A stretch of 6,187 nucleotides of DNA from Polynucleobacter sp. UBA962 (lineage in GTDB: Bacteria; Pseudomonadota; Gammaproteobacteria; Burkholderiales; Burkholderiaceae): positions 31,938 to 38,124 of the forward strand of contig DBCI01000097.1 of NCBI GenBank assembly GCA_002292975.1, read 5' to 3'. Below the pieces are notes generated by a model. It ran no database searches. It was not told the DNA's origin and worked only from the letters and a program-made list of their open reading frames with translations. Below, piece after piece: positions 1 through 5,239 of the stretch. Every line of letters begins with the position of its first letter. The first letter of the stretch is position 1. The position numbers and the translations under genes are program-made.

Positions 1-561
1 CAGGTCGAGAAGCTCTTGTCCATTAAACATGGGTAAACCTTGGCCCGGATCAAAGACAAACGGCACACTAGCTTCCGCAAATTGGTGACAGTGCTCCCAC
101 ATGCCAATACGTCCATCCGGCGCTACGATGCCAAAGTGCGCATGAGAGCGATCAAGCGTACTAAGACAATCTGCTACGCGGTTGAGGTGGGATTGATTCA
201 TGGCACCGGGATGAAAGGCAGTTATTTGGTTATTGGCCATATCGGTCGTGATCATGGCTTGTGCAGTGAAGGCCTCATCCAGTTTCTTGACATGCGAGCG
301 GTTCATGCCAAGATTATCTAAGCGCTGTAGGTAAGGGTCGGCATCTGCCCCTACCGTTGCCATTACTAAAGGCTCACCCCCGAGTAGTTTGAGGTTGTAG
401 CCAATATTGCCTGCACAGCCACCAAATTCTCGACGCATGCTGGGGACCAAAAAGGCTACGTTCAGAATATGAATTTGATCGGGCAAGATCTGATCTTGAA
501 AACGACCTTCAAAGGTCATGATGGTGTCGTAGGCAATAGAGCCACAAATGATGCTAGCCAT
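1..561 (-). CDS. PfkB-family carbohydrate/nucleoside kinase (adenosine kinase-like), 3' end outside window
   Basis: The reading frame stays open for 187 codons from an ATG at 561-559 to the left edge, so the C-terminal part is missing. PfkB (ribokinase-like) enzymes phosphorylate sugars or nucleosides with ATP in the cytoplasm and are usually about 300-320 residues long. Visible family features are the N-terminal strand IICGSIAYDTIM (residues 4-15), the glycine-rich substrate-lid motif FGGCAGNIGYNLKLLGG (46-62), the ATVGADADPY strand-turn (68-77) and the central FDPGQ motif (170-174). The C-terminal DxxGAGD catalytic and anion-hole motif lies beyond the window, so catalytic competence cannot be judged. 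Close homologues are often annotated as adenosine kinase, but the substrate cannot be read from this sequence. The gene starts 12 bp after the prmA fusion gene, which suggests co-transcription. Only a weak purine-rich AGAAAG precedes the start. Confidence 0.9.
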   Translation of the reverse strand, partial: MASIICGSIAYDTIMTFEGRFQDQILPDQIHILNVAFLVPSMRREFGGCAGNIGYNLKLLGGEPLVMATVGADADPYLQRLDNLGMNRSHVKKLDEAFTAQAMITTDMANNQITAFHPGAMNQSHLNRVADCLSTLDRSHAHFGIVAPDGRIGMWEHCHQFAEASVPFVFDPGQGLPMFNGQELLDL

Positions 562-573
562 AAATACTTTCTG

Positions 574-2136
574 TCAGGGGTTGGTGGGAGATTGAGTGGG
601 ATATGCTACACGCAGGCGATAGCCTGCAGCATTCGGGGGAATTTGAAGCGGGATTGATAGGTTAAATGCCTCCCCCGCTGATGCGCCGGTCAATAAAAAA
701 TCAGGATGTGAGCTCTGCCAGGTCTTCGGAAGCCACTCTTCGGGAGAAAGAAGGATGCGGGCAATGGTTTTCTCATCCGCATCGGTAAGGATCAGCTCGA
801 GGCCGGGTATGGCAACGGGCACAGCCAAACGGTTTTGCAGTTCGATTTCAAGTAGGGACTGACCACTAGGAAAACTAGAATCCAGCTTTTTTGCATCCTC
901 AATTCCCAAGTTTGCCGATAGAAAGCGCCACGCCTTGAAATCAGCAACTGCCTTACGATCGCACGGAATCCATTCACACAAGAAGTTATTGATCGTTTGA
1001 GCAGTTTTAAATGCGCTCCATCTGATCGAATGAGCATCACTATCCATGCTTGGAGCAAGTGCGTGAAGTATTGGCATACGCCAAAGTGCGGTGACAAATG
1101 GATAAGCAATCAAAAGTGCAATCAATCCAATCAATAATTGTTTTTTGATATCCCACGGCTTCTTTGATACAGCATCCATTGAAGGCAGTGTGCTCAATAC
1201 CGCATTTGGGGCTTGAGAGGTCAATTTACCGCTTAGACATACCCAACCCTCATGACTGCCCCAGATAGAGAGTTGTAGGCTGTTTTGATAGCTTGCAATC
1301 ACCTCATCTGCTTGACGCTCTAGTATTCCGGATAAAACAAGTTGACCACCCGGTTTAAGTCTGGCAATCAGGGCGGGCGCAAGAATTTGCAATGGATTAG
1401 CCAAAATATTTGCAATCACCACATCAAATACTTGGCCACCAATCGAACTCTTGACATTGTCTGGTAATTCAAACTGAATCCGCGTTTGGTTTTGTTGCGC
1501 ATTGGCTCTCGCCGATTCAATTGCTTGCGGATCAATATCTGTTCCAAACACCTCTTTAAATCCAAGTTTGTGCGCTGCAATCGCTAAAATGCCGGAGCCA
1601 CAGCCATAGTCTAAGAGACTCTTACTATGAAGTGCGGATTCTTGGCTATATTGCTCTAGCCACTCTAAACAGAGTCGAGTAGTGGGATGACTACCCGTTC
1701 CAAACGCAAGGCCAGGATCAACGGCTAAGCAAATAGCGTTTGGAACAGTGGGCTCTTGGTGCCAAGAGGGCACGATCCAGATGTTCTGTCCTACTTGGAT
1801 TGGCTCAAACTGGCTTTGGGTAAGACGAACCCAATCCTGATCCTCTATAAGAACTTCTTGAGGCGGATTTACCTCAAAGCCTGCTTGTTTGAGTTCTGCG
1901 ATCAGATCATGTAAGGGCAGATCTAAATCTTTGTTAAAGAGTGCTTTGACGGACGAAAGATCCCATGCTTGTACTTCTGGAGATAGTCCTGGCTCTCCGT
2001 AGAGAGGGTTTTCATCATACCCACCGGCAGCCGCATCCTCAACCGATATCGAAAGAGCGCCAAGCTCCATTAAGGCATCACCCAAAGGCTCCGCAATTTC
2101 AGCAACTACCGTAAATTGAAGTTCGCGATACGGCAT
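574..2136 (-). CDS. prmA: Ribosomal protein L11 methyltransferase PrmA fused to a membrane-anchored DUF3426 domain
   Basis: This 520-residue protein is much longer than ordinary PrmA (about 290-300). Residues 1-304 form a complete PrmA: the N-terminal L11-recognition domain, the stretch QDWVRLTQSQFEPI (100-113), DPGLAFGTGSHPTTRLCLEW (140-159), SAM-binding motif I LLDYGCGSGILAIAAHKLG (174-192), the acidic post-I region GTDIDPQAI (198-206), the catalytic-region NILANPL (243-249) and the terminal strand GWVCLSG (297-303). PrmA trimethylates ribosomal protein L11 using S-adenosylmethionine. A 28-residue linker is followed by a hydrophobic segment (333-351) and then a DUF3426 domain with LCEWIPC (386-392), LEIELQNRLAVPVAIPGLEL (429-448) and the terminal GYRLRVAYP (505-513). 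The frame is uninterrupted across the junction. The start ATG gives the expected family N-terminus MPYRELQF but has no clear Shine-Dalgarno. accC ends 27 bp upstream. The enzyme assignment is secure; the role of the C-terminal half is unknown. Confidence 0.95.
   Translation of the reverse strand: MPYRELQFTVVAEIAEPLGDALMELGALSISVEDAAAGGYDENPLYGEPGLSPEVQAWDLSSVKALFNKDLDLPLHDLIAELKQAGFEVNPPQEVLIEDQDWVRLTQSQFEPIQVGQNIWIVPSWHQEPTVPNAICLAVDPGLAFGTGSHPTTRLCLEWLEQYSQESALHSKSLLDYGCGSGILAIAAHKLGFKEVFGTDIDPQAIESARANAQQNQTRIQFELPDNVKSSIGGQVFDVVIANILANPLQILAPALIARLKPGGQLVLSGILERQADEVIASYQNSLQLSIWGSHEGWVCLSGKLTSQAPNAVLSTLPSMDAVSKKPWDIKKQLLIGLIALLIAYPFVTALWRMPILHALAPSMDSDAHSIRWSAFKTAQTINNFLCEWIPCDRKAVADFKAWRFLSANLGIEDAKKLDSSFPSGQSLLEIELQNRLAVPVAIPGLELILTDADEKTIARILLSPEEWLPKTWQSSHPDFLLTGASAGEAFNLSIPLQIPPNAAGYRLRVAYPTQSPTNP
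577..1224 (-). other. C-terminal extension of PrmA: linker, TM segment and DUF3426 domain without zinc ribbon
   Basis: Residues 305-520 of the fusion protein. The linker (305-332) carries lysines 325, 326, 331 and 332 just before a hydrophobic helix at residues 333-351 (bases 1084-1140). By the positive-inside rule this puts the PrmA half in the cytoplasm and the DUF3426 half in the periplasm. Two cysteines, C387 and C392 (codons at 976-978 and 961-963), sit in the spacing typical of DUF3426. In related bacteria this domain is normally a separate gene next to prmA, beginning with an MJ0042-type zinc ribbon. No CxxC pair exists in the linker here. The function of DUF3426 is not established. 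Confidence 0.8.
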
Positions 2137-2163
2137 CTAAATTAGAGACTCAAAACAGCATCA

Positions 2164-3531
2164 TTACTTCTTGCCACGAGTAGCAGACTGCTCCTCTAGA
2201 CGTTGTTCAAGATAATGAATGCTTGTACCACCCTCAACAAATTTAGAGTCGAGCATAAGCTCCCGATGCAGCGGTACGTTGGTCTGGATACCATCAATCA
2301 CCATTTCCGAGAGGGCAATCCGCATTCGACGGATTGCTTGCTCACGAGTCGCCCCATAGGCAATTAGTTTCCCGATCATCGAATCGTAGTTAGGTGGCAC
2401 CATATAGCCGCTGTAGGCATGCGAGTCCACTCGTATGCCAGGGCCACCCGGCATGTGCCAGGACTGAATCCGTCCTGGGCTCGGCGTGAATTTAAACGGG
2501 TCTTCAGCGTTTAGACGGCACTCAATGGCATGTCCTCTAAAGACGATATCGCGTTGACGAAAACTAAGTTTTTGCCCAGCCGCAATCTTAATTTGCTCCT
2601 GCACGATATCAATCCCAGTAATCATTTCCGTGACGGGGTGCTCAACCTGCACACGCGTATTCATTTCAATAAAGAAGAACTCACCATTTTCGTAGAGAAA
2701 CTCAAAGGTGCCAGCACCCCGATAGGTAATTTTTTTACACGCATCAGCACAACGCTCACCAATCTTAGCAATCAGTTTTCGATCAATGCCAGGGGCAGGC
2801 GCTTCTTCAATGACCTTTTGATGGCGACGCTGCATGGAGCAATCACGCTCACCAAGCCAAAGGGCATTTCCATGAGTGTCGGCCAATATCTGAATCTCCA
2901 CATGGCGCGGTTTCTCTAAAAACTTTTCCATGTAGACCTCGGGATTACCAAAGGCTCGTCCCGCTTCTTCACGAGTCATGTTCACAGCACTTAAGAGAGC
3001 TGCCTCAGTATGAACCACGCGCATGCCGCGACCACCTCCGCCACCGGCTGCCTTAATGATCACGGGGTAACCAACCCGTTTTGCGCTTGCAATAATTTCT
3101 TTTGGATTATCGGTTGGCAATGCACCAGCTGAGCCTGGCACGCAGGGAACTCCTGCTTTAATCATGGCATTTTTAGCCGAGACCTTATCACCCATCAAAC
3201 GAATGGACTCAGGGCGAGGCCCGATAAATGCAAAACCTGATTTTTCTACGCGTTCAGCAAAGTCTGCATTCTCGGATAAGAAGCCATATCCTGGGTGAAT
3301 GGCTTCAGCATCGGTGACCTCTGCAGCAGAAATAATCGCTGGCATATTGAGATAGCTTTGACCTGAGGGCGCGGGCCCGATACAAACGGCTTCATCGGCA
3401 AGCTTCACGTATTTAGCCTCTTTATCGGCCGTGGAGTAAACCACTACGGTCTTGATCCCAAGCTCACGACAGGCGCGTTGGATTCGTAGGGCAATTTCGC
3501 CACGATTGGCGATCAGGATTTTGTCAAACAT
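2164..3531 (-). CDS. accC: Acetyl-CoA carboxylase biotin carboxylase subunit
   Basis: AccC uses ATP and bicarbonate to carboxylate the biotin carried on AccB, the first half-reaction of malonyl-CoA synthesis in the cytoplasm. The 455-residue length matches the family (E. coli about 449). The N-terminal fold [17 protein letters not shown] (1-17) is followed by the ATP-grasp region: K116 in MGDKVSAK, the glycine-rich loop [10 protein letters not shown] (161-170) after K160, H210 in [26 protein letters not shown] (228-247) with K239, metal ligands E277 and E289, and the catalytic [12 protein letters not shown] (291-302) with R293. R339 in IECRLNAED (336-344) also matches a conserved position. 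Every active-site residue I can place is present, numbered one above the E. coli enzyme. The gene starts 20 bp after accB. The canonical N-terminus fixes the start even though no strong Shine-Dalgarno precedes it. Confidence 0.98.
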   Translation of the reverse strand: MFDKILIANRGEIALRIQRACRELGIKTVVVYSTADKEAKYVKLADEAVCIGPAPSGQSYLNMPAIISAAEVTDAEAIHPGYGFLSENADFAERVEKSGFAFIGPRPESIRLMGDKVSAKNAMIKAGVPCVPGSAGALPTDNPKEIIASAKRVGYPVIIKAAGGGGGRGMRVVHTEAALLSAVNMTREEAGRAFGNPEVYMEKFLEKPRHVEIQILADTHGNALWLGERDCSMQRRHQKVIEEAPAPGIDRKLIAKIGERCADACKKITYRGAGTFEFLYENGEFFFIEMNTRVQVEHPVTEMITGIDIVQEQIKIAAGQKLSFRQRDIVFRGHAIECRLNAEDPFKFTPSPGRIQSWHMPGGPGIRVDSHAYSGYMVPPNYDSMIGKLIAYGATREQAIRRMRIALSEMVIDGIQTNVPLHRELMLDSKFVEGGTSIHYLEQRLEEQSATRGKK

Positions 3532-3551
3532 GATTTGGGCTTTGGTGTGGA

Positions 3552-4019
3552 TTAGGCGATGATAAAAAGAGGTTGATCAAACTCAACCCCTTGACCGTTT
3601 TCACATAGAACTTGTTTAACGATGCCCGCTTTCTCAGATTCAATTTCATTAAGGAGCTTCATTGCTTCAATGATGCACAAAGTTTGCCCAACCGTTACGG
3701 TGTCGCCTACATTGACAAAAGCGGGGGCATCGGGATTAGGTGAGCGATAGAAGGTGCCAACCATCGGCGATTTTTGGGTAAAACCTTGAGTTGCCGCGCT
3801 TCCTTCAGACGCCACAATAGGTTCAGGGGAGTATGACTCCAATGCTACAGGGGCTGATAACACGATAGGATTGGGAGCTGAGCTAGGCTGGGAATGTGAG
3901 CTTGAGCCGCCACGTGTATTGACAATGCGAACTTTATCTTCGCCCTCGCTTACCTCTAACTCTGAAATTCCTGAGTCCGAGACTAAATCAATTAATGTCT
4001 TTAGTTTTCTTAAGTCCAT
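3552..4019 (-). CDS. accB: Acetyl-CoA carboxylase biotin carboxyl carrier protein
   Basis: AccB carries the covalently bound biotin that shuttles carboxyl groups from AccC to the AccA/AccD carboxyltransferase. At 155 residues it is full length (E. coli 156). An N-terminal segment (1-35, [20 protein letters not shown] and onwards) is followed by a Ser/Pro/Ala-rich flexible linker (about 36-78) and the biotinyl domain (79-155). The thumb loop [15 protein letters not shown] spans 84-98, and the biotin acceptor is K121 in EAMKLLNEI (118-126). Leucines follow the lysine where E. coli has methionines, a common substitution and not a defect. The start is supported by a GAGG Shine-Dalgarno six bases upstream. 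accC follows in the same direction after 20 bp, the usual accBC arrangement. Confidence 0.98.
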   Translation of the reverse strand: MDLRKLKTLIDLVSDSGISELEVSEGEDKVRIVNTRGGSSSHSQPSSAPNPIVLSAPVALESYSPEPIVASEGSAATQGFTQKSPMVGTFYRSPNPDAPAFVNVGDTVTVGQTLCIIEAMKLLNEIESEKAGIVKQVLCENGQGVEFDQPLFIIA

Positions 4020-4025
4020 GTGAAA

Positions 4026-4029
4026 CCTC
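4026..4029 (-). promoter_or_regulatory. Shine-Dalgarno of accB
   Basis: On the minus strand GAGG lies six bases before the accB ATG, the only clear ribosome binding site within the aroQ-accBC-prmA-pfkB run. It fits a need for higher AccB translation, since AccB is generally required in excess over AccC; that link is inference. Confidence 0.7.
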
Positions 4030-4043
4030 GTTTTGAAGGGAGT

Positions 4044-4505
4044 TTATCTAGTAGATAGTTGGTGTTGAATCGTATTGAGGGCGAGTTCATATCCGTGCGC
4101 ACCCAAGCCACAAATAACCCCTATCGCTAGATCAGAAAAGTAGGAATGCTTGCGAAACTCTTCGCGTTGATGAATATTAGATAAATGAACCTCAATAAAC
4201 GGGATTGCTACACCAGCTAAGGCGTCTCTTAAGGCAACACTGGTATGAGTAAAGCCACCAGGATTAATGATGATGTAAGCAACCCCATCTTTTTTTGCCT
4301 TTTGAACGCGGTCAATTAGTTCGCCTTCATGGTTACTCTGATAGGCCTCTAAGGAAATATCAGCTTCCTGCGCTAATGTGGCTAATTTTTGATGGATATC
4401 ATCTAAGGTAGCCTTGCCATAAACTTCAGGCTCCCTACTTCCTAAAAGATTTAAATTAGGGCCTTGGATAACAAGAACCGATCGGTTAACAGAATTTTTT
4501 TGCAT
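4044..4505 (-). CDS. aroQ: Type II 3-dehydroquinate dehydratase
   Basis: AroQ dehydrates 3-dehydroquinate to 3-dehydroshikimate, the third step of the shikimate pathway to aromatic amino acids, in the cytoplasm as a dodecamer. The 153 residues match the family length. Signature [19 protein letters not shown] (12-30) contains the lid arginine R24 and catalytic tyrosine Y29. [18 protein letters not shown] (79-96) carries N81 and H87. [19 protein letters not shown] (103-121) carries the catalytic H107 and substrate-binding R118. All expected active-site residues are present. The ATG gives an eight-residue lead before the first beta strand, and no strong Shine-Dalgarno is visible. Codons 2-4 contain a run of seven A. 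It is the first gene of the minus-strand operon and ends 24 bp before accB; aroQ-accB-accC linkage is common in proteobacteria. Confidence 0.97.
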   Translation of the reverse strand: MQKNSVNRSVLVIQGPNLNLLGSREPEVYGKATLDDIHQKLATLAQEADISLEAYQSNHEGELIDRVQKAKKDGVAYIIINPGGFTHTSVALRDALAGVAIPFIEVHLSNIHQREEFRKHSYFSDLAIGVICGLGAHGYELALNTIQHQLSTR

Positions 4506-4573
4506 AGATCGCTACAGTTATTGAAAAATACCACCAAATATAGGTAGGAACTAGGGTAAATCGTGTGAGATGA

Positions 4574-4602
4574 AGTATACCCCTTGGACCATTTGTTTCC
4601 CA
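4574..4602 (-). promoter_or_regulatory. Candidate sigma-70 promoter for the aroQ operon
   Basis: On the minus strand TATACT (4574-4579) matches the -10 consensus at five of six bases. With a 17-bp spacer, the -35 position reads TGGGAA (4597-4602), only three of six. Transcription would begin near 4567 and leave a leader of about 60 nt before aroQ. A second -10-like TATATT lies about 35 bp closer to the gene but has no recognisable -35. Position at the head of the operon supports a promoter here; the exact element is uncertain. Confidence 0.4.
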
Positions 4603-4603
4603 G

Positions 4604-4623
4604 AAAAAACCCGTTTTGAGGGT
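4604..4623 (-). terminator. Weak rho-independent terminator candidate after tlpA-like gene
   Basis: Reading the minus strand downstream of the tlpA-like stop codon, ACCC (4623-4620) can pair with GGGT (4612-4609) around a seven-base loop, directly followed by a run of T. The four-bp stem is short for an efficient intrinsic terminator. It is placed between the tlpA-like gene and the candidate aroQ promoter, where a terminator would be expected. Confidence 0.3.
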
Positions 4624-4686
4624 AAATAAGGCCCTAAAGACTCATTAATATTGAATGGGCTCTTTGCTAAAAAACATGATCTTTTG

Positions 4687-5214
4687 TTAAATAGCCTCTT
4701 TAATCATCTTTCTTAGCTCATCTTCGGATATCTTGCCTAATTTACTGCCTTTTATATCACCTTTGGGGTTGATGACTACAGTAAATGGCAAGGCCCCAGA
4801 GGGGTTACCAAGCATTTTATTGATCTCATTCCCGCCAAGCCCTCCTAAAACAATAGGATAGGAAATGATCGTTGTTTCTATAAATTGACGAATATTAGAG
4901 GGTGAATCGATGCCGATGCCGACAATTAACATCTTTTTAGGGTCATATTCGCTCTGAACTTTGTCTAATGCAGGCATTTCTTCAATGCAGGGTGGGCACC
5001 ATGAAGCCCAAAAATTGACGACTAGGACCTTATTTTTCCAATCCGCTGTTGAAATTGGCTTTTGGTCTGGCGAAAACCATTCCCGTTCAAAAAGTGCCGT
5101 GACAGCCTCTGCGGAGGCGGAGCTAATCCGGGTTTGCCAGTTTGCAAGCAGAGCGCCAGCAGTGGCTGCAATGATGGCGATATTGCCACCGAAAAAAAAT
5201 TGACGACGGTTCAT
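4687..5214 (-). CDS. TlpA-like thioredoxin-fold disulfide reductase with Tat-type signal
   Basis: The 175-residue protein has a thioredoxin/TlpA/ResA fold. VLVVNFWASWCPPCIEEMPA (63-82) contains the WCPPC redox motif (C73, C76), and P143 in ALPFTVVINP (141-150) is the expected cis-proline. Such proteins reduce specific extracytoplasmic disulfides, for instance in cytochrome c or oxidase maturation; the substrate here is unknown. The N-terminus MNRRQFFFGG followed by a hydrophobic stretch (11-25) matches a twin-arginine signal, and ASA at 33-35 is a plausible signal peptidase I site. Alternatively the segment could stay as a membrane anchor. The start is supported by AAGGAG four bases upstream. 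Codons 6-8 contain a run of eight T. The 3' part is more AT-rich than the 5' part. mpl diverges from it across 25 bp. Confidence 0.9.
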   Translation of the reverse strand: MNRRQFFFGGNIAIIAATAGALLANWQTRISSASAEAVTALFEREWFSPDQKPISTADWKNKVLVVNFWASWCPPCIEEMPALDKVQSEYDPKKMLIVGIGIDSPSNIRQFIETTIISYPIVLGGLGGNEINKMLGNPSGALPFTVVINPKGDIKGSKLGKISEDELRKMIKEAI

Positions 5215-5233
5215 GGGGCTCCTTGGCTAAAAT
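5200..5233 (+). promoter_or_regulatory. Candidate promoter elements for mpl, overlapping the tlpA-like 5' end
   Basis: TTGACG (5200-5205) preceded by eight A resembles a -35 box with an upstream A-tract. TAAAAT (5228-5233) resembles a -10 box at five of six bases and sits six bases before the mpl ATG. The spacer between them is 22 bp, too long for a normal sigma-70 promoter, so they may not work as a pair. The -10-like box, used alone or with an activator, would start the transcript at or next to the ATG. Confidence 0.3.
5219..5224 (-). promoter_or_regulatory. Shine-Dalgarno of the tlpA-like gene
   Basis: AAGGAG on the minus strand lies four bases before the ATG at 5214. It is the strongest ribosome binding site in the window and decides the start codon that includes the twin-arginine motif. 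Confidence 0.75.
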
Positions 5234-5239
5234 CCTCGC

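Larger units (their letters stand above)
4506..4686 (-). other. Intergenic region between tlpA-like gene and aroQ
   Basis: This is the only sizeable non-coding stretch, 181 bp between two genes on the same strand. I see a promoter-like element and a weak hairpin with a T-tract (listed separately). Multiple stop codons interrupt all frames and I find no convincing small gene, tRNA or riboswitch fold. The region is AT-rich compared with the flanking operon. Confidence 0.6.

Noticed and set aside
40..321. Plus-strand open frame of 93 codons
   Set aside because: It lies opposite the PfkB kinase, whose translation shows clear family motifs on the minus strand, and has no recognisable domain.
792..1109. 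Minus-strand open frame of 105 codons inside the DUF3426 half, a possible sign of a frameshifted zinc ribbon
   Set aside because: It is an alternative frame of the conserved DUF3426 coding sequence and contains no CxxC pairs or zinc-ribbon pattern.
1177..1179. ATG at M320 as the start of a separate DUF3426 gene
   Set aside because: There is no Shine-Dalgarno before it and the upstream frame is continuous with PrmA, so a single fused product is the simpler reading.
2530..2919. Plus-strand open frame of 129 codons
   Set aside because: It is antisense to the highly conserved ATP-grasp region of accC and resembles no known protein.
4506..4573. Possible riboswitch or attenuator in the aroQ leader
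   Set aside because: The leader of about 60 nt is too short for a known aptamer plus expression platform, and I see no leader peptide rich in aromatic codons or strong paired stems.
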